Shown: positions 25,586-35,556, numbered from the stretch's first letter. The stretch is 64,000 nucleotides of DNA from Thermoanaerobacterium aotearoense (GCF_009905255.1 NZ_CP047602.1:1364001-1428000); one strand, 5' to 3'. Numbers and translations: made by a program. Notes: generated by a model not told the origin, from the letters alone.

Positions 25586-26872
25586 TTAGATTTTGATGAA
25601 TCCTTTCTCTATCATATTGTTTATAGCAATCATAAGGCTAAGCTTTACTTGGTAATACGATAAACCACCCTGTACATAAGCTGTATATGGTTTCCTAATA
25701 GGAGCATCAGCACTTAATTCAATAGATGAACCTTGAATAAACCCACCTGCAGCCATAATGACTTGATCATCGTATCCTGGCATATCCCATGGTTCAGGAA
25801 CCACATGTGAATCGACAGGAGAACCTTTCTGAATGCTCTGAATGAAAGTGATCAACTCTTCTTTTGTTTTAAATCTAATTGCCTGCACAATATCTGTTCT
25901 TAATTCATTGAATTTTGGCAAAACTTCGTAGCCCAACATTTCCATTATTTTAGCCAAAATTATAGCTCCTTTTAGTGCATTGCCAACAACCAAAGGTGAA
26001 AAAAATAATCCTTCTAACGTTAAACGATTTGTATTCAGTGTAGGCCCCACCTTCTTCCCTATTCCAGGTGCAAATAATCTGTATGCCGCTTTTTCAACAA
26101 GCTCTTTCTTTCCTGCAACATAACCACCTGTAGGAGATAGCCCACCTCCAGGATTTTTTATCAGAGAGCCTGCAATCAGATCTGCTCCAACATCTGTTGG
26201 TTCCAAATCCTCTGTAAATTCTCCATAACAATTATCTACAAATACAATTATATCTCTCTTTTTGTCTTTCAATTTTTTAATCACAAATTCAATATCGTTA
26301 ATAGAAAGCGAATACCTAAAGTCATATCCTTTTGATCTTTGTATCATAACCATTTTGGTTTTACTTGTAACTTCGCCTATAAGTTTTTCAACGTCGATTT
26401 TTCCGTTTTTTAAAAGAGGGACTTCTTTGTATATAATTCCTAAATCTGTGAGAGAACCATTGTTGCTATTGCTTCCCTTCCCTATTATATCAATAAGAGT
26501 ATCATATGGTGTTCCACAAGCCGATATTAGCTCATCATTTGGTCTTAATACACCATAAAGACATAGAGATATGGCATGTGTTCCAGAAACTATTTGAGGC
26601 CTTACTAAAGCGTCTTGTGCGTTAAATATGTCAGAATATATTTTTTCTATTGTATCTCTTCCTATGTCGCCATAACCATATCCGGTTGTTCCATTAAAAT
26701 GTATATCGCTTAAATGATTCTTTTGCATTGCATACAATACTTTGTATTGATTTTTTTCTACGATCTTATCAACTTTTTTAAACTCATCTTTGACGTCATT
26801 TTCTGCTTTTTCAAGCAAAAAAATAACATCTTTAGAGATGTTAAACTTTTCTTCAAGTATGTTTCCCGACAT
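25586..26872 (-). CDS. ynbB: PLP-dependent lyase of the methionine gamma-lyase/YnbB (aluminium resistance) family
   Basis: A 428-residue fold-type I PLP enzyme of the YnbB/COG4100 family. The cofactor lysine is expected at Lys181 in QRSKGYDFR, and PTGGYVAGKKELVEKAAYRL and FIQGSSIELSADAP are typical of the family. Biochemical role is poorly known (C-S lyase activity proposed). In Bacillus it sits in spoVK-ynbA-ynbB; here it follows spoVK by 4 bp with ynbA (hflX) missing. The frame extends to 26905, but GAGAGGA at 26881-26887 supports ATG 26872. Confidence 0.87.
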   Translation of the reverse strand: MSGNILEEKFNISKDVIFLLEKAENDVKDEFKKVDKIVEKNQYKVLYAMQKNHLSDIHFNGTTGYGYGDIGRDTIEKIYSDIFNAQDALVRPQIVSGTHAISLCLYGVLRPNDELISACGTPYDTLIDIIGKGSNSNNGSLTDLGIIYKEVPLLKNGKIDVEKLIGEVTSKTKMVMIQRSKGYDFRYSLSINDIEFVIKKLKDKKRDIIVFVDNCYGEFTEDLEPTDVGADLIAGSLIKNPGGGLSPTGGYVAGKKELVEKAAYRLFAPGIGKKVGPTLNTNRLTLEGLFFSPLVVGNALKGAIILAKIMEMLGYEVLPKFNELRTDIVQAIRFKTKEELITFIQSIQKGSPVDSHVVPEPWDMPGYDDQVIMAAGGFIQGSSIELSADAPIRKPYTAYVQGGLSYYQVKLSLMIAINNMIEKGFIKI

Positions 26873-26876
26873 ATTC

Positions 26877-27767
26877 TCAATCCTCTCTAATATCAATAGA
26901 ATCAATTATCATCAAATCATCTTTTGTTATTGTTTTTTTATTTATTATCCTCACAGCTTGTTTTCTTATAGCTCTTTCAATTATGTTTCTAACCAATCTC
27001 GCATTTCCTATTTCTCTTGTAGTATTGTCATTAATTAAAACTTTCATTATTTTTCTTTTTGCGCTGTCTGTTAGTACATATTGCCTATTCTTCGTCATTA
27101 ATTCTGCAATCCGCAACAACTCATCTATAGTGTAGTCAGGAAAATCAATTTGTATAGGAAATCTAGATCTTAAACCTGGGTTGGTGTTTAGAAAATATTC
27201 CATTTCATCTCTATAACCCGCCAAAATCAAGACAAACTGATCTTTGTAATCTTCCATTGCTTTGACTAAAGTATCAATCGCTTCTTTGCCAAAGTCCTTT
27301 TCTCCACCTCTGGCCAATGAATAAGCTTCATCGACAAATAATATTCCACCTAATGCTTTTTTTACATTTTCTTGTACCCTATGAGCCGTATGCCCTATGT
27401 ATTCGCCAACTAAATCGGCTCTTTCTACTTCTACCACGTGCCCTTTGTTAAGGACTCCAATGCCTTTCAGAAGTTTACCCAATATTCTTGCAACGGTTGT
27501 CTTCCCAGTGCCAGGATTTCCCTTAAACACCATATGTAAAACTATTGGATCCGTCACTAATCCTGCATTTTTTCTCTTAATTTGAACCTGCTCTAAAGCA
27601 TATAATTCATTTATTATTTGTTTTACTTTGTTAAGGCCGATTAAAGAGTTTAATTCTTTTAATGCTTCTATCTCAAGGCTTTTATCTCTTTCTATATTTT
27701 TATTGTCATCAGATTTTGCTTTTTTGTCAATCTTATAATTTTCAAAGTTTACAGACCATATACTCAT
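26877..27767 (-). CDS. spoVK: Stage V sporulation protein K (AAA+ ATPase)
   Basis: AAA+ ATPase of the CbbX/SpoVK family needed for spore maturation in Bacillus. The 296-residue protein has a Walker A GNPGTGKT (83-90), Walker B ILFVDEAYSLARGG, sensor LAGYRDEMEYFL and the arginine-finger region NPGLRSRFP. The frame is open to 27788 but homologues begin near MSIWSVN, so ATG 27767 is chosen; the ribosome site is weak (GGGATGTGA) and lies inside an inverted repeat. A sigma-E-like promoter lies just upstream. Confidence 0.9.
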   Translation of the reverse strand: MSIWSVNFENYKIDKKAKSDDNKNIERDKSLEIEALKELNSLIGLNKVKQIINELYALEQVQIKRKNAGLVTDPIVLHMVFKGNPGTGKTTVARILGKLLKGIGVLNKGHVVEVERADLVGEYIGHTAHRVQENVKKALGGILFVDEAYSLARGGEKDFGKEAIDTLVKAMEDYKDQFVLILAGYRDEMEYFLNTNPGLRSRFPIQIDFPDYTIDELLRIAELMTKNRQYVLTDSAKRKIMKVLINDNTTREIGNARLVRNIIERAIRKQAVRIINKKTITKDDLMIIDSIDIRED

Positions 27768-27772
27768 GATAA

Positions 27773-27826
27773 TCACATCCCAATACATTGTTTTCGCTAA
27801 TACTATCTTATGATATTGGGATGTGA
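27773..27826 (-). repeat. 13-bp inverted repeat covering the spoVK ribosome-binding region
   Basis: 27773-27785 and 27814-27826 are exact inverted repeats separated by 28 nt. The downstream arm contains the likely Shine-Dalgarno of spoVK; the upstream arm lies between the -35 and -10 of the sigma-E-like promoter. Only RNA reading through from asnS would contain both arms. Confidence 0.75.
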
Positions 27827-27833
27827 AATGTTC
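27805..27833 (-). promoter_or_regulatory. Candidate sigma-E promoter of spoVK
   Basis: On the - strand GAACATT (27833-27827), 14-nt spacer, CATAAGAT (27812-27805) resemble the Bacillus sigma-E consensus (kmATATT, N14-15, CATAcAnT) with about one mismatch in each box region. Mother-cell expression of spoVK makes this plausible. By-eye call. Confidence 0.45.
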
Positions 27834-27843
27834 ATACTGTTTA

Positions 27844-29139
27844 TTATGGGCGAATTCTGGACAGCGTTCTTGGAAATGGTATGCATTCTCTCACATGTTC
27901 TGTATTAGTTATCCATGCGACTGTTCTCTCTATACCAAGTCCGAACCCGGAATGTGGCACTGTGCCATATTTTCTCAAATCAAGATACCAATTGTACATA
28001 TCAATAGGTAAATTTTCTTCTTTCAGTCTCTTTAACAACAAATCATAATCATGAATACGCTGACTACCTCCAATAATCTCACCATAGCCTTCAGGCGCAA
28101 GCAAATCTGCACATAGCACTACTTCAGGTCTATCTTCTTTCGGCTGCATGTAAAAGGCTTTGCATTCAGCAGGGTATTCAGTTATGAAGACAGGTTTATC
28201 AAATTGATTTGACAAGAATGTCTCGTCTGGTGAACCCAAGTCATTACCCCACTGGATCTCATAACCATTTTTATTCAAAAGTTCAATTGCTTCATCATAT
28301 GTCAAGCGTGGAAAAGGAGTTTTGATTTTTTCCAGCTTACTTAGATCCCTTCCAAGTTCTTTTAATTCCCTTGAACAGTTTTCTAATACAGATTGAACTA
28401 TGTATTCCACCAACTTTTCTTGAACTTCCATATTGCCATAATGATCGACAAAAGCCATTTCAGGTTCAACCATCCAGAACTCATTTAAGTGCCTTCTCGT
28501 TTTTGATTTCTCAGCTCTAAATGTTGGTCCAAAGCTGTACACCTTACCAAATGCCATGGCAGCAGCTTCTTGATACAACTGGCCAGTTTGCGAAAGATAA
28601 GCATTTTCGCCAAAATAATCTATTTGAAAAAGATCCGAAGTTCCCTCGCAAGTAGATGGTGTTATGATTGGTGAGTCAATTCTCACAAAATCATTGTTAT
28701 TTAAAAATTCCTGTATTGCCCTTATTACTTCATGGCGAACAGACAAAATTGCCTGCTGTCTTGGTGTTCTGATCCAAAGGTGTCTATTGTCTAATAAAAA
28801 ATCTATTCCATGTTCTTTTAATGAAATGGGATAATCATTAAAAGCCATTTGTACTAAATCTACATTTTTGATTGTAAGTTCAAAACCGAATGGAGATCTT
28901 TCATCTTTTCTCACAATTCCAGAAACCGATATAGAAGACTCCTGTGTCAGTTTGTCGCAAAGTTCAAAGACATTTTCGTCTACTTCGTTTTTTACAACTA
29001 TGCCCTGAACAAATCCAGATCCATCACGGATTATTAAAAATTTAATTTTCCCGCTGGATCTTTTATTGTATAGCCATCCATTAATTGTAACTTCTTCCCC
29101 CACATGATCTTTCATTTCATTTATTTTTATCAGATTCAT
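27844..29139 (-). CDS. asnS: Asparagine--tRNA ligase
   Basis: Class II aminoacyl-tRNA synthetase charging tRNA-Asn. The 431-residue protein has the N-terminal OB anticodon-binding domain ([20 protein letters not shown]), motif 2 [19 protein letters not shown] and motif 3 [13 protein letters not shown]. AsnRS rather than AspRS is supported by the short size and motif spacing. A GTG at 29157 opens the frame, but GGAGG at 29147-29151 fits ATG 29139. Only about 40 bp separate it from purB, with no T-box leader. Confidence 0.94.
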   Translation of the reverse strand: MNLIKINEMKDHVGEEVTINGWLYNKRSSGKIKFLIIRDGSGFVQGIVVKNEVDENVFELCDKLTQESSISVSGIVRKDERSPFGFELTIKNVDLVQMAFNDYPISLKEHGIDFLLDNRHLWIRTPRQQAILSVRHEVIRAIQEFLNNNDFVRIDSPIITPSTCEGTSDLFQIDYFGENAYLSQTGQLYQEAAAMAFGKVYSFGPTFRAEKSKTRRHLNEFWMVEPEMAFVDHYGNMEVQEKLVEYIVQSVLENCSRELKELGRDLSKLEKIKTPFPRLTYDEAIELLNKNGYEIQWGNDLGSPDETFLSNQFDKPVFITEYPAECKAFYMQPKEDRPEVVLCADLLAPEGYGEIIGGSQRIHDYDLLLKRLKEENLPIDMYNWYLDLRKYGTVPHSGFGLGIERTVAWITNTEHVRECIPFPRTLSRIRP

Positions 29140-29179
29140 ATTTACGCCTCCTATCACGTAAATTATAACATAATTATTT

Positions 29180-30604
29180 TTATACTTCTATACTGACTTC
29201 TACGTCTTCAATGTGATTTGCATTAAGCAACGGTTTAACCACATTCTCTATGTACTCTACCGTCTGGTTTATAGCTCTTCCAGTAAATTTGATGGGATTT
29301 ATAATATTATCAATCTCTGTGTCTGACAAGGTTATTCTTTCATCTTCTTTTAACAAATCTAATAGCTGATTTTCTCCACCGTTTTTAATAATTTCCTGAG
29401 CCTTTAACGAATTTTCACGTATGACTTCATGCAACTCTTGTCTATCTCCACCTTTTACAACACATTCCATTAGAATTGCTTCAGTAGCCATAAACGGCAG
29501 TTCATTCATTACATGCTTGTTAATTATTTTGGCATTCACTTCTAATCCAGACGCGACATTTAAATATAAATTTAAAATAGCATCAGTTGCAAGAAACATC
29601 TCTGGTATTACGATTCTTCTATTGGCAGAATCATCAAGCGTTCTTTCAAACCATTGTGAAGATGATGTAATTGATGAATTAAGCAGTGACGTAATAACGT
29701 ATCTTGAAAGTGATGCTATCCTTTCACATCTCATAGGATTTCTTTTATATGCCATTGCTGATGAGCCAACTTGTTTTTCTTCAAATGGTTCTTCTATTTC
29801 TTTTAAATGCTGCAACAATCTTATATCATTGCTAAATTTGTGTGCGCTTTGAGCTATTTCACTTAAAACAGAAAGAAGCAAAAAGTCATATTTCCTTGTG
29901 TAAGTTTGACCAGTTACGTCAAATGATTTGTCAAAGCCCATCTTTTCTACTACAAGCTTATCAAGCAGCTTTACTTTTTCTTCATCGCCATTAAACAACT
30001 CCATGAAACTTGCTTGTGTTCCTGTTGTTCCTTTTACACCTCTTAGCTTTATGTTTTTAAGCCTATATTCAAGATCTTCGTAGTCAAATATCAAATCTTG
30101 AATCCATAGAGTAGCTCTTTTTCCGACAGTTGTCAACTGAGCTGGTTGAAAGTGAGTAAAACCCAATGTAGGTACATCTTTATATTTTAAGGCAAAATCT
30201 GAAAGTACCTCAATTAGCTTAAGCAACTTTTTTCTGATTATCTGGAATCCTTTATACATAAGTATAATATCTGTATTATCATCCACAAAAGCAGATGTTG
30301 CTCCTAAATGTATAATCGGCTTTGCTTTTGGGCACTGCAGACCATATGCTCTAATATGTGCCATGACATCATGGCGAAGTTCTTTTTCCAATCTCTTAGC
30401 ATCTTCGTAATTTATATCTTCAACATGTTTTTCCATCTCTTGTATTTGTTCATCGGTAATATTAAGCCCTAATTCTTTTTCGCTTTTTGCTAAAGCGATC
30501 CATAATTTTCTCCAAGTCTTAAATTTCTCATCATCTGAGAATATTTGAGACATTTCTTTGCTTGCATAACGTGTTATCAATGGATTTTCATATAGATTTG
30601 ACAT
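29180..30604 (-). CDS. purB: Adenylosuccinate lyase
   Basis: Fumarate-releasing lyase acting twice in purine synthesis (SAICAR to AICAR, adenylosuccinate to AMP). The 474-residue protein has the fumarase/aspartase-superfamily signature [14 protein letters not shown], the catalytic-histidine region [13 protein letters not shown] and [14 protein letters not shown]. It belongs to the longer PurB type. GGAGG precedes ATG 30604. It lies in a tight run with the aminotransferase upstream and asnS downstream, which hints at coordination of aspartate, asparagine and purine use. Confidence 0.94.
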   Translation of the reverse strand: MSNLYENPLITRYASKEMSQIFSDDEKFKTWRKLWIALAKSEKELGLNITDEQIQEMEKHVEDINYEDAKRLEKELRHDVMAHIRAYGLQCPKAKPIIHLGATSAFVDDNTDIILMYKGFQIIRKKLLKLIEVLSDFALKYKDVPTLGFTHFQPAQLTTVGKRATLWIQDLIFDYEDLEYRLKNIKLRGVKGTTGTQASFMELFNGDEEKVKLLDKLVVEKMGFDKSFDVTGQTYTRKYDFLLLSVLSEIAQSAHKFSNDIRLLQHLKEIEEPFEEKQVGSSAMAYKRNPMRCERIASLSRYVITSLLNSSITSSSQWFERTLDDSANRRIVIPEMFLATDAILNLYLNVASGLEVNAKIINKHVMNELPFMATEAILMECVVKGGDRQELHEVIRENSLKAQEIIKNGGENQLLDLLKEDERITLSDTEIDNIINPIKFTGRAINQTVEYIENVVKPLLNANHIEDVEVSIEV

Positions 30605-30619
30605 AATTACCTCCGCTTT

Positions 30620-31807
30620 TTAAAAATTTGTTAATAAATTTTCTATTCTATTAAAACCTTCTTCAATATTGCTCATCGATGTTGCATATGAAACTCTAAT
30701 ATAATTATCATTGCCAAATGGAAGACATGGTATTACAGCAACTTTAGCTTTTTCTAAGAGAAAATTAGCGAAATCAATGGAGCCATTTATTTTTGTTCCA
30801 TATATTTCAGTCCCAATAAAATTACTGATATTGATAATTATATAAAATGCGCCATCTGGTGTGATAGCCTTTAAACCATCTATTTTATTTATTCTTTGAA
30901 GCATGTAATCCCGTCTTCTCTTAAATTCAACAACCATAGCTTTGATCGTCTCATCGCCTTGATTTAGTGCTGCAACACTGGCATATTGAGCTATCGTATT
31001 AGGATTTGATGTAGTATGACTTTGGATATTGTTAATTAGTTTAGCGATCTCAGGATTTGATACAGAATATCCAATCCTCCATCCTGTCATTGAATAAGCT
31101 TTTGACATGCCATTTATTATAATTGTCAAATTTTTTATTCCTTCATTAAAAGAAGCAATGCTGACATGTTTTCCACTGTAAATTAATTTTTCATAGATTT
31201 CATCAGAAATTACATAAATATTATATTTTACGGCTAAAGATGCTATATTTTTCAATTCATCTTCATTATAAACTGCCCCAGTAGGATTATTTGGGCTATT
31301 TATAATAATTGCCTTTGTCTTATCGCTTATTGCTTCTTCTAATTGTGCCGCAGTAATTTTAAAATTATTGCTTTCTGCAGTATCAATAAAAACTGGAATA
31401 CCGCCGGCTAACTTAACCATTTCAGGATAGCTAAGCCAATAAGGAGAAGGAATTATGACTTCGTCACCTTGATTTAATATAGCACATAATGTATTAAAGA
31501 TTGCCTGTTTAGCACCATTTGAAACTACTATTTGAGAAACATCATAAGATAAATTATTGTCTCTTTTTAACTTTTGTACTATTGCTTCTTTTAGCTCCAA
31601 AATACCTGAAGTAGGTGTATATTTTGTATAACCTTCTCTTATAGCACTAATTGCTGCTTCTTTTATATAATCAGGTGTATCAAAATCAGGTTCTCCTGCT
31701 CCAAAACCGATCACATTTATTCCTGACTTTTTCATCCTATTTGCTTTGGCGGTAATATCCAATGTCAGTGAAGGACTAATGCTAAGAGCCTTGTCCGATA
31801 ATCTCAT
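30620..31807 (-). CDS. Aspartate aminotransferase, class I PLP-dependent
   Basis: A 395-residue fold-type I aminotransferase. PLP lysine Lys236 in NGMSKAYSMTGWRIGY, substrate-binding GFGAGEPDFDTP near the N-terminus and SPNNPTGAVY are all present, placing it in the AspB/AspC 1-gamma-type aspartate aminotransferases. It interconverts aspartate and 2-oxoglutarate with oxaloacetate and glutamate; prephenate aminotransferase activity occurs in relatives and cannot be excluded. ATG 31807 with AGGTGG upstream. It lies 15 bp before purB. Confidence 0.9.
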   Translation of the reverse strand: MRLSDKALSISPSLTLDITAKANRMKKSGINVIGFGAGEPDFDTPDYIKEAAISAIREGYTKYTPTSGILELKEAIVQKLKRDNNLSYDVSQIVVSNGAKQAIFNTLCAILNQGDEVIIPSPYWLSYPEMVKLAGGIPVFIDTAESNNFKITAAQLEEAISDKTKAIIINSPNNPTGAVYNEDELKNIASLAVKYNIYVISDEIYEKLIYSGKHVSIASFNEGIKNLTIIINGMSKAYSMTGWRIGYSVSNPEIAKLINNIQSHTTSNPNTIAQYASVAALNQGDETIKAMVVEFKRRRDYMLQRINKIDGLKAITPDGAFYIIINISNFIGTEIYGTKINGSIDFANFLLEKAKVAVIPCLPFGNDNYIRVSYATSMSNIEEGFNRIENLLTNF

Positions 31808-31863
31808 ATTTCCACCTCCTACAGTATATCTATTATTTTAACTTATTTTTGATATTATTTCTA

Positions 31864-32679
31864 CTATTTAATACTTTCTTTAAGTTTTAATACATATTCG
31901 TAATCAAGCTTTACTGTACCCAACAGATATTTTCCATCTACATCAATTCCATGAAAATCCGAACCACCAGTTATCAACAAATTGTTTTCTATGGCAAAAT
32001 TTTTAAAAAACTCTATATCATCTTTGTCGTGTTTCGAATGATATACTTCGATGCCTTTTAAACCATTTTCGATAAGATGGCTTATAATTTTTTTATCTTT
32101 AAGAAGACCTGGATGCGCCAATACAGGTATGCCACCAATATCTTTTATCATTTTAATTGATTCAAATGGATGAAGCCTATATCTTTCAACATAAGCTGGT
32201 TGCCCTTCACCAATATATCTGTCAAAAGCTTCTTTTACGCTTTTTGAATAACCTGCCTCAACTATAGCCCTTGCAATATGAGGTCGCCCTATATAAGATT
32301 CTTTGGCGTATTTTAGTACATCATCATAATTTATGTTAACACCAATTTCATTAAGCTTTTGGATTATAAGTTTTGCACGAGAAATTCTGGAATCTCTAAT
32401 TTCTACCAATCTTCTTAAAAAATCTTCATTATTGTGATCGATAAAATATCCAAGTATGTGTACATCTTGTTTTCCATCAAATGAGTTAAGCTCAATTCCA
32501 GGGATTATTTCTACGTCGAAAATTTTTGAGGCATGTATTGCTTCATCAATGCCTTCCAACGTATCATGATCGGTAATAGCAATAATACTTAAACCGGCTT
32601 TTTTTGCCAAGTGTACTACTTCTTTTGGTTTATGTGTTCCATCTGATTTAGTAGTATGTATGTGCAAGTCGCCAAACAT
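31864..32679 (-). CDS. PHP-domain phosphoesterase (RNase AM/YciV-like)
   Basis: A 271-residue PHP-family metal-dependent phosphoesterase. Metal ligands appear as HIH (6-8) in GDLHIHTTKSDGT, DHD (37-39) in ITDHDTLEG, HPGLLKD and GGSDFHG. Relatives are 3',5'-nucleotide bisphosphate phosphatases and 5'-3' RNA exonucleases (RNase AM); the precise substrate is inferred only by family. It starts at ATG 32679 after TAGGAGTGG, downstream of the spoVS terminator and 56 bp before the aminotransferase. Confidence 0.87.
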   Translation of the reverse strand: MFGDLHIHTTKSDGTHKPKEVVHLAKKAGLSIIAITDHDTLEGIDEAIHASKIFDVEIIPGIELNSFDGKQDVHILGYFIDHNNEDFLRRLVEIRDSRISRAKLIIQKLNEIGVNINYDDVLKYAKESYIGRPHIARAIVEAGYSKSVKEAFDRYIGEGQPAYVERYRLHPFESIKMIKDIGGIPVLAHPGLLKDKKIISHLIENGLKGIEVYHSKHDKDDIEFFKNFAIENNLLITGGSDFHGIDVDGKYLLGTVKLDYEYVLKLKESIK

Positions 32680-32704
32680 TTATTTCCACTCCTAATGTTA
32701 AACT

Positions 32705-32731
32705 AAAAACAACCTGTTTTGCAGGTTGTTT
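32705..32731 (-). terminator. Terminator after spoVS
   Basis: A 10-bp stem (32707-32716 with 32722-32731, 5-nt loop) overlaps the spoVS stop. On the - strand the last arm runs into TTTTT. Confidence 0.85.
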
Positions 32732-32990
32732 ATCTTGGTTCTACGATCAACTTAATGGCTGTTCGTTCTTCTCCATCGATTTCAATGTCTGTAAAGGCCG
32801 GTATGCAAATTAAATCGATACCACCAGGTGCAACAAAACCTCTTGCTATAGCTACTGCTTTTATTGCTTGATTTAATGCACCTGCTCCAATTGCTTGTAC
32901 TTCTGCTCCACCGCGTTCCCTGAGTACACCAGCTAGTGCACCTGCTACTGAGTTTGGATTAGACTTTGCTGAGACCTTTAAAACCTCCAT
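32730..32990 (-). CDS. spoVS: Stage V sporulation protein S
   Basis: Small Alba-like protein (86 residues) needed for normal spore coat and septation in Bacillus, with a possible nucleic-acid-binding role. It is very close to known SpoVS: MEVLKVSAKSNPNSVAGALA at the start, GAGALNQAIKAVAIARG and VAPGGIDLICIPAFTDI in the middle. AAGGGGGA lies upstream of the ATG, and a sigma-H-like promoter is 40-66 bp upstream. The order rny-ymdB-spoVS is the same as in Bacillus. Confidence 0.97.
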   Translation of the reverse strand: MEVLKVSAKSNPNSVAGALAGVLRERGGAEVQAIGAGALNQAIKAVAIARGFVAPGGIDLICIPAFTDIEIDGEERTAIKLIVEPR

Positions 32991-33027
32991 CGTATATCCC
33001 CCTTTTAATATATCGAATACATTATCT

Positions 33028-33056
33028 ATATTCTACAAAAAAATTAAAAATCCTTC
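33028..33056 (-). promoter_or_regulatory. Sigma-H-type promoter of spoVS
   Basis: On the - strand GAAGGATTT (33056-33048), 11-nt spacer, GTAGAATAT (33036-33028) match the Bacillus sigma-H consensus RnAGGAwWW / RnnGAATww at every defined position. Bacillus spoVS is a known sigma-H gene, so the match fits the biology. Confidence 0.75.
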
Positions 33057-33067
33057 TAAATTAAAAC

Positions 33068-33847
33068 TTATATATAATTTTTGTTTATTCTGCAAATATC
33101 AATACATTTCCCTGTAGATTCATCTATTTTTATTACCAATCCATTTATTTGAGCTGGGCCTTTTGCAATATCGAATTTAACAGGCAAAGAAGATGTAAAT
33201 TTTTTTATTATCTTATCTTTGTCCATTCCCAAAACAGAATCATACGGACCTGTCATTCCAACATCAGTTATATATCCTGTACCACCTGGCAATATTTTTT
33301 CATCTGCCGTTTGAACATGTGTATGTGTTCCATATACGCACGATACTTTCCCATCTAAGTAATAACCTAAAGCTATTTTTTCTGACGTAGCTTCGGCATG
33401 AAAATCAACAATTATTATGTTCGTATGTTCTTTTAACATTTTTATTTCTTCATCAGCAACAAAAAAAGGATTGTTATTGCATGGCATAAACACTGTACCT
33501 TGCAAATTGATAATTCCGATTTTTATATTGTTTATGTTAAGCAGAGAAGAACCTCTTCCAGGGGTGTTAGGAAGATAATTTGCAGGCCTTACAATTCTTC
33601 TTTCTTCATCGATAAAGTTAAAAATTTCTTTTTGATCCCATACATGGTTACCCATAGTTAAAGCCGATATTCCCATTTCAAAAAGTTCATCGGCAACTTT
33701 TCGCGTTATGCCATTTCCACCTGCAGCATTTTCAGCATTTGCAATGACCAAATTAATATCATTTTCTTCAATTAACTGCCGCAATTTATCCTTTAGTATA
33801 TTTCTTCCGATTCTTCCAACAATATCACCTATTATGAGCGTATTCAT
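33068..33847 (-). CDS. ymdB: YmdB-type metallophosphoesterase (2',3'-cyclic nucleotide phosphodiesterase family)
   Basis: A 259-residue dimetal phosphodiesterase of the TIGR00282/YmdB family. In Bacillus YmdB hydrolyses 2',3'-cAMP and affects biofilm and motility choice. Metal ligands are in GDIVGRIGR, NAENAAGG, MGNHVWD, VDFHAEATSEK and GTHTHVQTAD. Length is normal. GGAGG lies 6 bp before ATG 33847. It sits between rny and spoVS; its link with RNase Y in mRNA turnover is conserved by context. Confidence 0.94.
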   Translation of the reverse strand: MNTLIIGDIVGRIGRNILKDKLRQLIEENDINLVIANAENAAGGNGITRKVADELFEMGISALTMGNHVWDQKEIFNFIDEERRIVRPANYLPNTPGRGSSLLNINNIKIGIINLQGTVFMPCNNNPFFVADEEIKMLKEHTNIIIVDFHAEATSEKIALGYYLDGKVSCVYGTHTHVQTADEKILPGGTGYITDVGMTGPYDSVLGMDKDKIIKKFTSSLPVKFDIAKGPAQINGLVIKIDESTGKCIDICRINKNYI

Positions 33848-33907
33848 ATAAACCTCCGTTCATTTACAACATAATATTATTATACTACTATAATCGATAA
33901 TTATAAA

Positions 33908-33936
33908 TCGAAAAGCGTGCATATGCACGCTTTATT
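33908..33936 (-). terminator. Hairpin terminator between rny and ymdB
   Basis: A perfect 11-bp palindromic stem (33912-33922 with 33923-33933, forming with a small loop) lies just past the rny stop. On the - strand it is followed by TTCGATTT. Some read-through into ymdB is likely. Confidence 0.7.
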
Positions 33937-33942
33937 TCAAAT

Positions 33943-35493
33943 TTATTTAGCATAATCAACTGCAACAGTTTCTCTGACTACTATAACCTTAATTTGACCT
34001 GGATATTCCAGCTCTTCTTCGATTTTTTTAGTAATTTCTCTTGCTAACATGATTGTAGTTTCATCGTTTATGATTTCTGGTTTTACCATTATCCTTATTT
34101 CTCTGCCAGCTTGTATAGCATACGATTTTTCAACACCATCAAATGAATTAGCAATTTCTTCTAATTTATTTAATCTCTTTAAATACGCTTCAAGTGTCTC
34201 ACGTCTTGCTCCAGGTCTTGCTGCAGATATGGCATCTGCTGACTGAACCAAAACTGCTTCCACTGTTTGAGGTTCTACATCATTGTGATGTGCCATTATA
34301 GCATGAATGACTTCGTTTGACTCATGATATCTCTTTGCAAGATCTGCTCCTATCATTACATGCGGACCCTCGACTTCATGGTCTACTGCCTTTCCTATAT
34401 CATGCAACAATCCGGCTCTTTTGGCTATATTTGCATCAGCACCAAGTTCGTATGCCATAAGCCCTGCTAAATGAGCAACTTCTATGGAATGTTTCAAAAC
34501 ATTCTGCCCGTAACTTGTCCTAAACTTTAATCTTCCAAGCAATTTTATTAGTTCAGGGTGAATTCCGTGAACGCCAACTTCAAAAGTTGCTTCTTCCCCA
34601 GCTTTAATAATGACATTATCAACTTCTTTTCTAGCTTTTTCGACCATTTCTTCAATTCTGGCTGGATGTATTCTTCCGTCTTCAATTAATTTTTCTAAAG
34701 CTATACGGGCGATTTCACGCCGTATTGGATCGAATCCTGATATAACTACCGCTTCAGGTGTATCATCAATTATCAAATCAATACCCGTCAACGTCTCTAA
34801 GGTTCTAATATTCCTGCCTTCACGTCCTATGATTCTTCCTTTCATTTCGTCGTTAGGCAATGCTACTACCGAAACAGTTGTTTCGGCCGCATGATCAACA
34901 GCACATCGTTGAATTGAAGTAACAACTATTTCCCTTGCTTTGCTTTCTGCTTCTTCTTTCGCTTTAGCTTCAATCTCCTTTATCATCAAAGCAGCTTCAT
35001 GAGATATTTCGTTTTTAACATCGTTTAATAAAATATTTCTGGCTTCTTCTCTGGTTAATTCAGATATTCTTTCTAATTCCTCAACTTCTTTTTGATGCAT
35101 TATTTTTATTTCTTCTTCCAAATCGCTTATTTCTTTTTGTTTCTTTTCAATCATTGCATCCTTTTGCTCTAACGTTTCAGCTCTTCTGTCAAGAGACTCT
35201 TCTTTTTGGATTAAACGCCTTTCCATTCTCTGAAGTTCGCCTCTACGGTCCCTGACTTCCTTTTCGAGATCAGTTCGTTGTCTATGAATTTCTTCCTTTG
35301 CTTCCAAAAGCAACTCTCTTTTTTTATTTTCACCGTCTTTTTTCGCATTTTCCAAAATAGTTTTTGCTAATTCTTCAGCGCTTTTTATTTTGGATTCTGC
35401 AATAAATTTTCGTATGAAATATCCTACAAAAAGACCAATTGCTATGGCGATTAATGCAATTACTGCTATAAATAGTGGACTAATATTGTTAAT
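33943..35493 (-). CDS. rny: Ribonuclease Y
   Basis: Membrane-anchored endoribonuclease that starts mRNA decay. In order: one membrane segment (residues 6-27, [19 protein letters not shown]), a long coiled coil to about 210, a KH domain with [14 protein letters not shown], and an HD domain with [14 protein letters not shown]. The frame has no ATG, GTG or TTG before the membrane segment; the first usual codon (TTG 35355) would remove it. AAAGGAGGTG at 35501-35510 points to ATT 35493, giving (M)[10 protein letters not shown] and 516 residues, nearly the Bacillus length. AUU initiation is therefore my call. It has its own sigma-A promoter. Confidence 0.9.
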   Translation of the reverse strand: MNNISPLFIAVIALIAIAIGLFVGYFIRKFIAESKIKSAEELAKTILENAKKDGENKKRELLLEAKEEIHRQRTDLEKEVRDRRGELQRMERRLIQKEESLDRRAETLEQKDAMIEKKQKEISDLEEEIKIMHQKEVEELERISELTREEARNILLNDVKNEISHEAALMIKEIEAKAKEEAESKAREIVVTSIQRCAVDHAAETTVSVVALPNDEMKGRIIGREGRNIRTLETLTGIDLIIDDTPEAVVISGFDPIRREIARIALEKLIEDGRIHPARIEEMVEKARKEVDNVIIKAGEEATFEVGVHGIHPELIKLLGRLKFRTSYGQNVLKHSIEVAHLAGLMAYELGADANIAKRAGLLHDIGKAVDHEVEGPHVMIGADLAKRYHESNEVIHAIMAHHNDVEPQTVEAVLVQSADAISAARPGARRETLEAYLKRLNKLEEIANSFDGVEKSYAIQAGREIRIMVKPEIINDETTIMLAREITKKIEEELEYPGQIKVIVVRETVAVDYAK

Positions 35494-35527
35494 ATGCCTA
35501 CACCTCCTTTGTTGATACTCATTTTAT

Positions 35528-35556
35528 ATTTTATTCCTATTTCAAAATTATGTCAA
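35528..35556 (-). promoter_or_regulatory. Sigma-A promoter of rny
   Basis: On the - strand TTGACA (35556-35551), 17-nt spacer, TAAAAT (35533-35528). The proposed ATT start is 35 nt past the -10. A short ATG-led reading frame of 18 codons begins just after it (35522) and overlaps the rny start in another frame. Confidence 0.75.

Noticed and set aside
29139-29180. T-box leader for asnS
   Set aside because: Only about 40 bp separate asnS from purB and no T-box sequence or terminator is visible.
33850-33861. LexA-box-like GAAC-N4-GTTT upstream of ymdB
   Set aside because: The match is made largely by the ymdB Shine-Dalgarno GGAGG, so it is probably coincidental.
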